Shown: positions 29,812 to 39,610 of the stretch, piece by piece
Numbering within the stretch: the stretch's first letter is position 1
Layout of the letters: the number at the start of each line of letters is the position of its first letter
Origin: Halichoerus grypus
Taxonomy: Eukaryota > Chordata > Mammalia > Carnivora > Phocidae
Length of the DNA stretch: 64,000 nt
Assembly: GCF_964656455.1 (NCBI RefSeq)
Contig: NC_135726.1
Span: forward strand, 32,641,930-32,705,929
Direction of reading: 5' to 3'
The notes under the pieces: generated by a model
What the model was told of the DNA's origin: nothing
The model's database searches: none
The model's input: only the letters and a program-made list of their open reading frames with translations
Position numbers and translations under genes: made by a program

Positions 29812-30459
29812 GCTGTGCCTTTGTGCGGTGGGCCTTTGTTGTTTCTGAGCATGGGATATGAGCCTCCTACTCTCCTGTCCCAGGCCTGTGCTGTCATGCA
29901 CAGGGCCCAGCAGGGACGGGGAAACAGGCTCTGTGCTGTATTCTGGAGCAGCTCTGCCAAAGCCCTGCCCACAGCCCTGCATGTTGGGGGGAAAGCTCAG
30001 GCCTCAGAAAGCTGGGCCAGTTTCCTTTGGGGACACCAGTTACCCCACTGGGGAAGGGGGCCCAGGCAATGGCTTTGTTCTAAGCTTAGGGGGATACCAC
30101 ATAAGAAAGCAGTCTTCCCCAACAATTGTCTCTCCATTCTCATCAAATCTGGACCATCCAGTGCCATTTGGTCATCCCCCTGCCCCCATATAGGCACATA
30201 CCTAAACCACGCCAGGCAGGTAAGGTCACCATAATGTTCCCACCAAAGATGGTGGTTTCCCTGGGCCTCCTGTGAACAAAGAACCCCAGAAGGATCCCAG
30301 AGGGTCTACAAACTGTCTTGAGTCTCCCTGTTTTCAGCCCATCCCATGGGATTTACCTGCAAAGGGTAAATCTAATGAGTTGGATTCTCCTCTTCTTTCC
30401 CCAGGTGGGGAATTGTGGATGCGGTACTGAGCAGTCAGTCATACCTTGGAAACAGGTAC
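29812..30459. other. Unassigned intergenic sequence
   Basis: Single-copy-looking. Two overlapping plus frames (29815-30234) have no recognised features. A short L1-like or LTR-like text is not evident. Confidence 0.4.
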
Positions 30460-30885
30460 AAAACCTAGGATTTGGTTTAGCGGCATATAAAAGAAAACCT
30501 CAAAATGATAGTGGCTTAAAGACCATAAAGTTAATTTCTCTCTTGTAAAACAAGTCCAAACGTGAACAGTCCATGGTGGAAGGACAGCTCTACCATCAGT
30601 GACCCAGATTCCTTCTCCTTTTCTGCCCCACCAACCTTGGCATTGGCTTCCATCCTCCAGTCACTGCATTGTCCAAGATGGCTGCCAGAGCTCCAGCCAT
30701 CACGACTAGGATCGTAGGAAGGTGAAAACGCAGAAGAGCAAACAGGAGCTCCTCTCAGCTCTGTCAGTTCTTTTTCAACATCCTTCACAGAAGTCCCACT
30801 CAACAGTTATGCTCCCTTCTCACTGGCTGGAACATAGTCCCTGGTTGCAAGGGAAGCTGAGAAATGTGTCTTTTAGGCCATAATT
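30460..30885 (-). mobile_element. Old LTR-type repeat, reversed
   Basis: TTTAGCGGCATATAAAAGAA, ATAGTGGCTTAAAGACC, CCAAGATGGCTGCCAGAGCT, CTGGCTGGAACATAGTCCCT, then GCAAGGGAAGCTGAGAAATG. Typical words of an ancient reversed LTR; family not resolved. Confidence 0.6.
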
Positions 30886-30984
30886 TTTATGACCAGCTAA
30901 AAACGAAGGTTTGATAACTTCAAAGAGTACAGGAAGAATGCCTGTTGGGGAAAGTAAAGAACAGCTCCCGCCACGAGGAATTCA

Positions 30985-31095
30985 ACCTCCGTCGACACTT
31001 ATTTTCTGGGTACTCGCTGTATACCAAGCACAGGGCTAGGCTGTGCCACATACAGAAAAATAGGACATGCTCTTTAGTCCCAAGTCTAGTGTGGA
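30985..31095 (-). mobile_element. L2 LINE 3' end, reversed
   Basis: CGACACTTATTTTCTGGGTA, CTCGCTGTATACCAAGCACA, GGGCTAGGCTGTGCCACATA: reversed L2 terminus. Confidence 0.75.
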
Positions 31096-32040
31096 TGGCA
31101 GACCACAGCAGGAATGGCTGTCATAGTTATGAGTTGTTTTGGCGACAGCATGCTCAACAAGAAAAAAACCTGCCATCTTTGAAACATAGACAAATTCGCA
31201 TATGATCTGGACTTCTGGAGTCTCTGGAAACACTTGAAGCTCTGGCAACAGTGGGCCTGCATCATTTCCTCACGGCAACAGTCGGCTGGACAAGGGGCTC
31301 CCCCGTCTCAAAAGGCCCCTCTCCTGTTTGCCGCAGTCCCCACCGAGCCCTGTTGCCTCACAGCACCCCTAGCTGCACGGCCCTGGAGGGCATTCGAGTT
31401 TGCACCCTCTGCTTACGGAAGCGGACCTGCGGGAGGGGGGTGTCTGTCGCTGGATGGGTGTCGGGCAGCTCTGTGTGCACCGCGAGCTGACACTGCCCAG
31501 CCCACCCTTACAGATGCCAACTCCCTCGAACTCGTGCCTCTCCGAGAGGGAGACGGCTCTGCAATAAAAAAGGTAAACCCAACCCATATGCCTTCCAGAA
31601 ATCTGCTTTTATCTAAAGGAGACGCTGAAGATGCGAAATAACCTTTCTCAGCTTCCTTCTTTGAGAAGGCGTCTCCAGCACGTGGAGACGGGTCAGGCTG
31701 TCAGGGGCAGGCATCTCTCTCTCTCTCCCCAGCAGATGCCTCCTGTGTCAGGCCAAAGGTGGGCCTCCCTCGCTGAGGGCCCAGCAGCTGCTGGAAGCTC
31801 CTCTGGAGTCAGCAGAGACCCAGGCTCCCCGCTCGGCTCAGCCCGGAGCGGAGGCCCTCCTCATTAGTGCTCAGAGCCGTCTTTGCGGGCTGCCCCCGAA
31901 ACCTTTCTCCGGAGCCCAGGGCCGGCGAGCTCTTGCTGGAACCCCCTTCCGTCTCGCTTCAGAGCGCGCCGGCTGAGAGCCCGGAGCAGAGCAGGAGAGC
32001 TGCGGCCCATCCTGGGTGGCCTCCCCCCTGCCCAGCCCAA
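31096..32040. other. Unassigned repeat-poor sequence
   Basis: GC-rich from 31290. Includes one exon-like 62-bp segment (31533 region; see findings) and CpG-containing text at 31880-31990 (GGGCCGGCGAGCTC, GAGCGCGCCGGC). No recognised protein. Confidence 0.4.
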
Positions 32041-32280
32041 GGGCGTCTTGCAGCTATAAATTGAGTAAATTGAAAATGTTACTGAGAGTTGGAGATAAAA
32101 GAGAGAGCTGGGTGTCTCCATGAATAAAACATGGGAGGGAGGCCATTTCTTGGAAAAATAGAGAGAATAAATTGTGGCGGATCAATTTTATCTAATTTCT
32201 TGGCGGAGCTTCTGACATGCAAATGAACGCGCTCATAATTTATGAGTGAGCTATGGAGATTACCAGAGGGAAGGGGTGCC
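32041..32280. promoter_or_regulatory. AT-rich candidate enhancer with octamer and inverted repeat
   Basis: ATGCAAAT, the POU octamer, lies at 32217-32224. The inverted repeat CTCATAA-T-TTATGAG occupies 32232-32246, and TTTATGA-type words suit caudal/posterior HOX proteins. Also GAGATAAAA, GGCCATTTC and CAATTTTATCTAATTTC. The block matches no repeat I know and sits between GC-rich sequences. Function is inferred from composition and motifs only. Confidence 0.4.
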
Positions 32281-33289
32281 TGGATTTCTGGTGGAGGAAG
32301 GAGGGGCACGGCTAAGGATTTAGCAAAAGTCCACTAGGCTTTTTCTCCTTAAAACCTGAAGATTTAGAAACCTTCCCAGGGAAGGCAAAAGCCAGGCAGG
32401 ATAAATTCCAGATTCCTCGGCTTGTCTTGGGGGCCAGTTCCTCCGGGCCCGCTCTGGTCGTCACAGGCACACTGATGACCTGCTGGCCAGCACTGGCCAC
32501 AGCAGACGTGGTCTGGCCCCCCGCCTTTGCTCCGTTGCTCCCCATCTCCCGACACCCCATCTCACCAGCCGGAGTCCCTCCCTCGACCTTTGGTTTCCAG
32601 CCTGACTCATCCCTGGTAGGTCGGAGCGAACCCACCCTTCCTTCTGTGCTCTCGAACCAATCCTGCTTACAGACGTGTTTTCTTTGGCCTGAGCCATGAC
32701 CGTTCGCTGTCTGGATCGGTTGCTCAGATTAAGAAAGGAGTAGATTTCCCATGTGCTTCCAGAGGTCTGGCTTTTACCATATGATTGGAACCTCAGGTTA
32801 CAGAGGCTGATGTTTTCACTGCAAGCCGGCTGGAAACTAGAAGTAGCCCCCGGCCCTTCAAGATAGAGCCCGCACCTACTCCAATTCGCCGCAGACCCTA
32901 CCACTCCCTGTTGCCTGTCCGGCCCCGAAGCTGAACGTCCCGAGCTGTTGATTATTGGGTTTGCACTATTGCTTTGCTTATCGTGGAGTTGGTGCGAGAG
33001 AGAAATATCTCTTCTTATGACTCTGACAAAATGGGCAAGTCAGAGGGACAGAGAGAGCAAGCTTCAACAGGAAGAGGACACATTTTTATTTTGGCAGGAG
33101 CTGCGAGTGAGCCCAGGAGTAAGCGTATAAAGAGGGAAGGGGTGGCCTCGGTTGCGTCCTCGTGGAGTTCCCTGGCAAGCCCTGCAGGGGCTCCAGAGGG
33201 CAGCCTCTTGTAGGAGTCCCAGCCGCTTTGTCTCACCATTTGGGTTCTCTGTCCTGGAACCACAGGGACACAGAGCGGGGAGCTTGGAG
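32281..33289. other. Unassigned repeat-poor sequence
   Basis: Single-copy-looking DNA with overlapping chance-like frames, including 32461-32904 minus and 33015-33611 minus. No recognised domain. Confidence 0.4.
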
Positions 33290-33465
33290 AAGGAATAGAA
33301 TCAGCCCAGGCCAGTGTCTGGAGGCCACCCAGCTCCTCCCTGTGAGGCACACGTTCAGAGAGAGTCTGAAGTCCTGCTGCACAAAGGAGCAAACTGGGGC
33401 CCAGAGGGTTTGGTAACGAGCAGCCAAGTTGGGAGAACCTGGCTGTGAACCCATGTCTGGCTGGC
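33290..33465 (-). mobile_element. MIR SINE, reversed, diverged
   Basis: GAGCAAACTGGGGCCCAGAG then GGTTTGGTAACGAGCAGCC and CTGTGAACCCATGTCTGGCT: reversed MIR core. Confidence 0.65.
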
Positions 33466-33564
33466 TCCACAGCCCAGCTTTGCCAGTGCCCTTTGGCCCT
33501 CTGTGATTGCCCTGCCTTGGTCTGCCGGGATGATGAGTCTCGTGGGCAAAACAACTTACAACCT

Positions 33565-33682
33565 GGGGTGCCTGGCTGGCTCGGTTGGTAGAGCATGCAA
33601 CTCTTGATCATGAGGCTGTGAGTTCAAGCTCCACGTTGGGTGTAGAGCTTACTTAACAAAAAAAAATTTTTAAAAACCTCAT
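33565..33682 (+). mobile_element. CAN-SINE, short form
   Basis: GGGGTGCCTGGCTGGCTCGG head, GAGTTCAAGCTCC, GTGTAGAGCTTACTTAAC then A-rich tail. Duplication AACTTACAACCT at 33553-33564 and 33683-33694. Confidence 0.95.
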
Positions 33683-33739
33683 AACTTACAACCTTAGATG
33701 GGCAACAGCTGCATAGGTGGCCCCAGATGACCCTTGCAA

Positions 33740-34048
33740 GGCCTCCCGGAAGCTCAGTGACCCTGCCCCTGGGCCTTTGCACTGCCTTTTCTTCTCAATC
33801 TTCATAGTTCTGCGTCCTTATCCTGGAGGTTTTAGTTTCCTGCTCTAAGTGGCCTCCCTGGTCACTCTTGACCCTGTTTTCATAGCACCCAGTTTCCTCT
33901 AAAGTCATCTTATTGATTTGCTTTTGTGTGTATTATCTCTCTCTTACCCCCCAGGAATTAAGGGCCAGGAGAGCAGAGACCTAATCAGTTAGGTGCTGAA
34001 CCCTCTGTACACAAGGGCGCTCAATAATTATTTAAAGAATGAGTGAAA
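33740..34048 (+). mobile_element. L2 LINE 3' end
   Basis: GGGCCTTTGCACTGCCTTTT, TAAGTGGCCTCCCTGGTCAC, CATAGCACCCAGTTTCCTC, GAATTAAGGGCCAGGAGAGC, GGCGCTCAATAATTATTTAA. One of the clearest L2 copies here. Confidence 0.88.
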
Positions 34049-34894
34049 AGCGGCATGTCCCGGTGTCTGACCCAGAGCAGCCTTCAGAGAGGAGGGTGCT
34101 GGGCAGGAAGGAAGTTCTCTGAGTGTGAGGCAGAGGGGAAGGGGCGGGCACAGCTGTGCTCTGAAGTGGGGGTGGGGGTGAGGCGGGCTACGGGAAGGCC
34201 TGCTGGGCACAGCCCGACTTTAGAACGCAAGGGCGGCCCGAAGGGCACACATATGGAAGGATCTGCAAGCCCACCGGTGCCCGGACAATTCTGCTGAGAC
34301 CCTGTGAGGACAGGCTGCTGGGGGGCAGTGTCATCAGCTGGGTGGGCTCAAGGTGAGGCTTCCTCACCTCCCTCACCTCATGGCAGCAGTGAGAGTCTGA
34401 GCGTCCTGGAGTGTCGGGACCGTGAGGGAAACTGAGGCTCAGAGTGGGGGGCACTTGGCCCAGGTCATGGCAGGTCTCTGTGGACACAGTGGTCTGCTTG
34501 GGATCAGTCCGCACCTGGGTCCTTCGCGAGTCCAGAGAGATGCGGGCACTGTTGTTTTTGAGTCTCTAGATGATTGAAAACAAGTAGAGAAATGCCTAAA
34601 TAGGATCCCGAAAATTCGGGCGCATTTTCAACTTTTGCATCGAGCGAAGTAACAGTTTAATACATTCAAAAGATACCATGCAATGTACTCTTCAGACGAT
34701 AATCCTGGTGTTGAGGAGCAGCGATCAATCCCCATGTCTGGCAGGGGTGGTCTGGGGGTGAATGGACACCCTTACATGATAGATGTGGGCTAGGTCTCTG
34801 TGACTCTCTGTGTCGCCCCTCGGGAGACCCTACAGAGCCTAAAGTCGGGGCCTTTCGTGGGTGGGAGGCAAAAGCCACATGGCTTCCCTGAGAC
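34049..34894. other. Unassigned sequence, possible MIR scrap
   Basis: 34320-34500 (GGGAAACTGAGGCTCAGAGT) may be a reversed MIR. 34545-34680 is AT-rich with the inverted CCCGAAAATTCGGG (34607-34620), a perfect 14-bp palindrome. No gene seen. Confidence 0.4.
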
Positions 34895-35030
34895 GGGCCT
34901 CGGTCAGAATCCTTCTGAACCTTAGTTTTCGGATCTAATAAATGGGCACACTCCTTTGTCCACCGCTGGCCTGAGTTGAAGATGACTGTGTGGGAAGTGC
35001 TTAGCCCCGATTCAGTGCTGGCTGTTGGGT
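34895..35030 (+). mobile_element. MIR SINE
   Basis: CTTCTGAACCTTAGTTTTCG, GATCTAATAAATGGGCACAC, GGGAAGTGCTTAGCCCCGAT: sense MIR. Confidence 0.7.
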
Positions 35031-35535
35031 TCATCCGGAGCTGGGACGCAACCCCACGGCTCCTGCTCTTTCTGCTGCCCCCCTCTTCCCCCTCTCCCCG
35101 CTGCCCCCCGTAAGCTCATCTCTTGGGAAGGTTTCAGACTCTGCTAAGAGGACCTATCCCTTGAAAGCAGGAATGGGATTTTCCTTCCCAAATCCGTTCC
35201 TTGGGGGAAGTCTTCAAAGAGAATTCTCGTAATTTCCCGTTATAAAATTTTATGTGCAATTCTAAACAATGAACTGTGAACATTAATTGAGCAGACCGGG
35301 AGATTTTCTGTTTTTTAAGTCACAGACTACTTTAAAACCTCCCAGACCACAAGAAACTGGCCTGAGGAAATACGCTTCCAGAGGGGTGGCCCAGACCGCA
35401 CCCCCCGCCGCCCTGCAGTTGTCCTTGCTGGAGCTGCGCTCGCCAGGAAAGGTGGCCACACTGGAAGCTTTGCAGCTGTCGCTGGCCTGCGTGTGCCACT
35501 ACGGCTTTTCACCCGATCTGCCTGCCGGGCACATG
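35031..35535. other. Unassigned sequence; AT block and GC-rich frame
   Basis: 35200-35295 is AT-rich (AATTCTCGTAATTTCCCG, TTATAAAATTTTATGTGC, CATTAATTGAGC) and could be a conserved element. 35322-35539 keeps one plus frame open, preceded by a polypyrimidine-CAG, but lacks a good donor and has no recognised content. Confidence 0.35.
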
Positions 35536-35537
35536 GC

Positions 35538-35612
35538 AGGTCTGTGTCCATCCGTCCATCCATCCGTCCGTCTGTCTGTCCGTCCATCTGTCCATCTGTG
35601 AATCCATCCAAC
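35538..35612. repeat. (TCCATCCG)n-type simple repeat
   Basis: TCCATCCGTCCATCCATCCG then GTCTGTCTGTCC and CATCTGTCCATCTG. Variant 4-bp units TCCR/TCTG over about 70 bp. Confidence 0.9.
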
Positions 35613-36080
35613 CAAATAATATTTGTTGAGTAGCTACTATGTGCCAAGCTGTGGGCATAGAGCCATGAACAAAACAGACAAAAAAAATCCCTCCCCTCCT
35701 GGAGCTGACGTTTTCACAAGGGAGACAATGAGAGCAAACACAATAAATAAGAACATTATGCGGTATATTAGAAGGTAATAAGTGCTTTGGAGGAAAACTA
35801 ATTAGGGATGAAGGATGAGGTAGGAAGGAGAGGGTGGGGGCAGGGCTGCAAGTTGATGGGGGTGGAGGGGTGGGGGGAGTGGGGGGCAGGCCTCCGTGAG
35901 AATGTGACATTTGAGCAAAGATTGGAGGAAGCAGGGAAGCAAGCCATGGGGATATCTCGGGTGGAAGTGTTATAGGTACAAGGAGAGAGTGAGTGCAAAG
36001 GCCCTGAGGGACGCCGGTCTGTTCATCCAGCGAGGGTTTTGAAATGACCCTGAGAGAAGCGAGGAACAACTGCAAGGCTC
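35612..36080 (-). mobile_element. L2 LINE 3' region, reversed
   Basis: AATATTTGTTGAGTAGCTAC, TATGTGCCAAGCTGTGGGCA, CCTCCTGGAGCTGACGTTTT, then CCTCCGTGAGAATGTGACAT, GAGTGCAAAGGCCCTGAGGG. Long reversed L2. Confidence 0.8.
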
Positions 36081-36111
36081 CAAACAGAGGAAGCATATGC
36101 GCTGGCCTGCA

Positions 36112-36325
36112 TTTTATTTTTTTTAAAAATTTTAAAAGATTTTATTTATTTATTTGACAGACAGACAGAGACAGCAAGAGAGGGAACACAAGCAGGGGGA
36201 GTGGGAGAGGGAGAAGCAGGCTTCCCGCTGAGCAGGGAGCCCGATGCGGTGCTCGATCCCAGGACCCTGGGATCATGACCTGAGCCAAAGGCAGATGCTT
36301 AAAGGCTGAGCCGCCCAGGCGCCCC
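36112..36325 (-). mobile_element. CAN-SINE, reversed
   Basis: TTTTAAAAATTTTAAAAGAT start, full body, GCCGCCCAGGCGCCCC end. Directly abuts a plus-strand SINE remnant at 36326. Confidence 0.95.
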
Positions 36326-36420
36326 GAGCATGCAACTCTTGATCTTGATCTCAGGGTTGTGAGTTTGAGCCCCACGTTGGGTATAAAGATAACTTAAGAA
36401 GAAAACTTAAAAAAAAAAAA
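36326..36420 (+). mobile_element. CAN-SINE, short form, head missing
   Basis: Starts inside the tRNA part at GAGCATGCAACTCTTGATC, then TTTGAGCCCCACGTTGGGT, AACTTAAG and A-tail. The first 25 or so bases are missing at the junction with the reversed SINE. Confidence 0.9.
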
Positions 36421-36429
36421 GCCAGCCTA

Positions 36430-37100
36430 TGGAATAAGAGAAGATATTTGCAAATGACATATCAGATAAAGGGACAATATCCAAAATATATATAGAGCTT
36501 ATAAAACTGAACACTCAGAAAACAAATAATCCAATTAAAAAATAGAAGACATGAACAGACATTTCTGCGAAGAAGACACCCAGATGGCCAACAGACACAT
36601 GAAAAGATGCTCAACATCATTCATCATCAGGAAAATGCAAATCAAAGCTACAAGGAAGTATCACCTCACACCTGTCAGAATGGCTAAAATCAACACCACA
36701 AGAAACAACAGATGTTGGCGGGGATGTGGAGAAAGGGGAACCCTCCTACACTGCTGGTGGGAATGCAAACTGGTGCAGTCACTCTAGAAAACAGTGTGGA
36801 GGTTCCTCAGAAAGTTAAAAATAGAGCTATCCTACAATCCAGTAATCACACTATGGGTATTTACCCAAAGCATACAAGAACACTAATTCAAAAGGATACA
36901 TGCCCCCCTATGTTTATAGCGGCATTATTTATAATAGCCAAGATATGGAAGCAGCCCAAGTGTCCATAGATAGATGAATGGATACCAAAGAGGTGGTGTG
37001 TATACACACTGGAATATTACTCAGCCATGAAAAAGAATGAAATCTTGCCATTTGCAACGACATGGATAGAACTAGAGAGAATAATGCTAAGTTAAAAAAA
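36430..37100 (+). pseudogene. L1 ORF2 C-terminal relic
   Basis: Readable words: [50 protein letters not shown], and later MFIAALFIIAKIWKQPKCP. Frameshifts and stops interrupt it (for example after the LVQSL word at 36787). More decayed than the L1 at 26.5 kb. Confidence 0.88.
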
Positions 37101-37108
37101 GTCAGAGA

Positions 37109-37304
37109 GGGGTGCCTGGGTGGCTCAGTCATTAAGCGTCTGCCTTCGGCTCAGGTCATGATCCCGGGGTCCTGGGATTGAGCCCCGCATCGGGCTCCCT
37201 GCTCCGCGGGAAGCCTGCTTCTCCCTCTCCCATTCCCCCTGCTTGTGTTCCCTCTCTCACTGTATCTCTCTGTCAAATAAATAAATAAAATCTTTAAAAA
37301 AAAA
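37109..37304 (+). mobile_element. CAN-SINE, first of a tandem pair in the L1
   Basis: GGGGTGCCTGGGTGGCTCAG head, A-run tail. Left flank is AAAAAAAGTCAGAGA at 37094-37108; the same target sequence follows it. Confidence 0.97.
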
Positions 37305-37321
37305 AAAAAAAGTCAGAGAAA

Positions 37322-37513
37322 GGGGCGCCTGGGTGGCTCAGTCGTTAGGCGTCTGCCTTCGGCTCAGGTCATGATCCCAGGGTCCTGGGATCGAGCCCCA
37401 CATCGGGCTCCCTGCTCGACGGGAAGCCTGTTTCTCCCTCTCCCTCTCCCCCTACTTGTGTTCCCTCTCTCGATGTCTCTCTCTCTGACAAATAAATAAA
37501 TAAAATCTTTAAA
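37322..37513 (+). mobile_element. CAN-SINE, second of a tandem pair in the L1
   Basis: GGGGCGCCTGGGTGGCTCAG head. Preceded by AAAAAAAGTCAGAGAAA (37305-37321) and followed by the same 17 bp (37514-37530), so it has its own perfect target duplication. Confidence 0.97.
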
Positions 37514-37995
37514 AAAAAAAGTCAGAGAAAGACAAATACCGTATGATTTCACTCATATGTGGAATTTAAGAAACAACACAAATGAGCAAAGGGAACAAAA
37601 AAAAGAGAGAGAGGCAAACCAAGAAACAGACTCTTAACTCTAGAGAGCAAACTGATGGTTGCCAGAGGGGACAGGGGTGGGGGGGATGGGTCATACAGGT
37701 GATGGGGATGGAGGAGGGCACTTGCTGTGACGAGCACCGGGTGACGTATGGAAGTGTTGAGTCCCTATGTTGTACACCTGAAGCTAATACAACACTGTAT
37801 GTTAACTAACTGGAATTAAAATAAACTTTAAAAGAAAAGGACCACCTGGCTACTGTGTTGACAATAGAATTGCTCTGTCTATCACTGAAGCCACTGGCCG
37901 GCCACATGTGGCCACAGAGGGCTCTAAACGTGGCCAGTCTAAATTGAGATTCGCCATGTGTGTATGTATACACTGGATGCCAAAGATGTACTCTG

Positions 37996-38196
37996 GGGGC
38001 ACCTGGGTGGCTCAGTCAGTTGAGCGTCTGCTTTCGGCTCGGGTCATGATCCCAGGGTCCTGGGATCGAGCCCCGCACCGGGCTCCCTGCTCGGCGGGAG
38101 TCTGCTTCTCCCTCTCCCTCTACCCCTCCCCCCTGGCTTGTGCTCTCTCTCTGTCTCTCTCAAATAAATAAAATCTTAAAAAAAAAAAATCCATTA
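37996..38196 (+). mobile_element. CAN-SINE inside MER5A
   Basis: Full-length sense copy. Target duplication AAAGATGTACTCTG (37982-37995) and AAAGAAGTACTCTG (38197-38210). Confidence 0.96.
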
Positions 38197-38248
38197 AAAG
38201 AAGTACTCTGAACGAAAGAAGGTAAACTACTTCATCAACTATTTTAAA

Positions 38249-38423
38249 GATTTATTTATTTGTTTGAAAGAGAGCACGAGTACGAAGGGCAGAGGGAGAG
38301 GGAGAGAATCTCCAGCAGACTCCGCGCTGAGCACGGAGCCCGGCACAGGGCTCCATCCCACGGCCCGGAGATCACGACCTGAGCCGAAACCAAGGATCGG
38401 ACTGTGCCAACCAGGCGTCCCAC
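38249..38423 (-). mobile_element. CAN-SINE, older form, inside MER5A, reversed
   Basis: AGAGAATCTCCAGCAGACTC body; head region shortened (GACTGTGCCAACCAGGCGTC). Target duplication CATCAACTATTTTAAA (38233-38248) and CATCAACTGTTTTAAA (38424-38439). Confidence 0.94.
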
Positions 38424-38590
38424 CATCAACTGTTTTAAAACATTGATTACATGTTGAAATGATAGTATTTTTGATATATTTAAAGTTATTAAAATTAATA
38501 GTATCCTTTTTCTTTTACTTTTTAAAAATGTGGCTATTAGGACGTGAGAATCCACACGTGGCTCGTGTCCTTTTTCTGTTGGACAGCCCC

Positions 38591-38924
38591 GTTCTAGGTG
38601 GTACAGGCCAAGGGCAGAAGCTGGGAGACAGGAGGCGGGGGCCTCATCCTGGTGGGAGGTGACAGCCGCCCAGCGGGGGCCAGAGTGGTGCGAGGTGGAA
38701 CTCCAGGCGTGTGTGGTTTGGGCAGCTGAGTCCGCAGCTGCACCGCGGCTTCATAGATGTGTGGGGAACGAGCCCTTGGCACCGGTTTTGCCCATGAAGC
38801 AGGGGTGGGGGCGGTGTGGAAAGGGAGATGCGCTCCAGAGGCAGGGGCTGGGGGCACTGCGCACGGTGGAGGCCAGAGCGGAGCTGGCTCTCCTCATGGG
38901 GCAGCGTAAGCCCAGGTCTCCTGT
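38591..38924. other. Unassigned GC-rich sequence
   Basis: No named repeat or gene. Frames at 38594-39012 on both strands look like chance. Confidence 0.4.
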
Positions 38925-39065
38925 GACAGGTGCCTCGGTGAATCCCAGGCCTTTACTTCCTCATCTGTACAATGGACGCAGTAGGGCTCAACCTCCCAGA
39001 GTGGAGAGTTAAAGGTAAGGCCTGGCATAGACGAAGTGTCCAACCGGTAAGGGGCTCTCATTAGT
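38925..39065 (+). mobile_element. MIR SINE
   Basis: TTTACTTCCTCATCTGTACA then ATGGACGCAGTAGGGCTCA and GTAAGGCCTGGCATAGACGA: sense MIR. Confidence 0.75.
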
Positions 39066-39468
39066 GAGCTGGGACTCGCGGCCACCCGGGACACACGGCT
39101 CCGCTTCTTCTTCGGTCTCTGATAGCAGGGTGGGGCGGAGGGGATCTCTGCTTCCTTCCACCACCCCCTTTCAGCTCAGCCTAGTGCTGAGCCTTGCACA
39201 CAGTAGGTCCCGAATAAAGACTGAATTGAATAAGCAAGGCAATATTGGGATGCACTAGGGTAATGTTTGTTGAACGCACAGCACATGAGCGCTGGATGGA
39301 AATCACCCCTAATGTCGACTGAGTTATGAGCGACCCACATCTGTCCAATTGTGTCCACCCACCACCTCCTGGACCCAGGCCTCCATCACCTCTCACCTGC
39401 ACACCCACGGTAGCCCGCTCACTGGTTTCCTTCCTTCCCTTTACCTTCTCCATCCTTTGTCCACACAG

Positions 39469-39482
39469 CGGCCAGAGGGCGC
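39469..39482 (+). promoter_or_regulatory. CTCF-like motif within L2
   Basis: CGGCCAGAGGGCGC agrees with 12 of 14 positions of the CTCF core CCASYAGRKGGCRS. Occupancy cannot be known from sequence. Confidence 0.35.
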
Positions 39483-39499
39483 TTGTAAAAGTACATCAG

Positions 39500-39610
39500 G
39501 GGCACCTGGCTGGCTCAGTCGGTAGAGCATGTGACTCTTGATCTCCAAGTCGTGAATTCAAGGCCCACATCGGGCAGGGAGCCTACTTAGACAACAACAA
39601 CAATAGCAAC
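39500..39610 (+). mobile_element. CAN-SINE, short form, inside L2
   Basis: GGCACCTGGCTGGCTCAGTC head; tail is an unusual ACAACAACAACAATAGC run in place of poly(A). Duplication AAAGTACATCAG at 39488-39499 and 39611-39622. Confidence 0.95.

Larger units (their letters stand above)
36424..37838 (+). mobile_element. L1 3' end, split by two tandem SINEs
   Basis: Sense L1 with late ORF2 and 3' UTR (GTTGTACACCTGAAGCTAAT, ACAACACTGTATGTTAACTA). Parts are 36424-37108 and 37521-37838. The inserted SINEs occupy 37109-37520. Confidence 0.92.
37868..38590 (-). mobile_element. MER5A-type DNA transposon, reversed, split by two SINEs
   Basis: GGCCGGCCACATGTGGCCAC near the left end, AAATTGAGATTCGCCATGTG, then after the SINEs GATTACATGTTGAAATGATA and AAAAATGTGGCTATTAGGAC, ending TTGGACAGCCCC. 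This is the reversed MER5A (hAT-Charlie) layout. It is non-autonomous and old. Confidence 0.75.

Noticed and set aside
33015..33611. 198-codon minus frame
   Set aside because: Crosses a reversed MIR and a SINE head; not a conserved coding structure.
35287..35601. 104-codon plus frame with polypyrimidine-CAG before it
   Set aside because: Runs into the TCCATCCG simple repeat, lacks a consensus donor (GTCTGT), and I recognise no protein.
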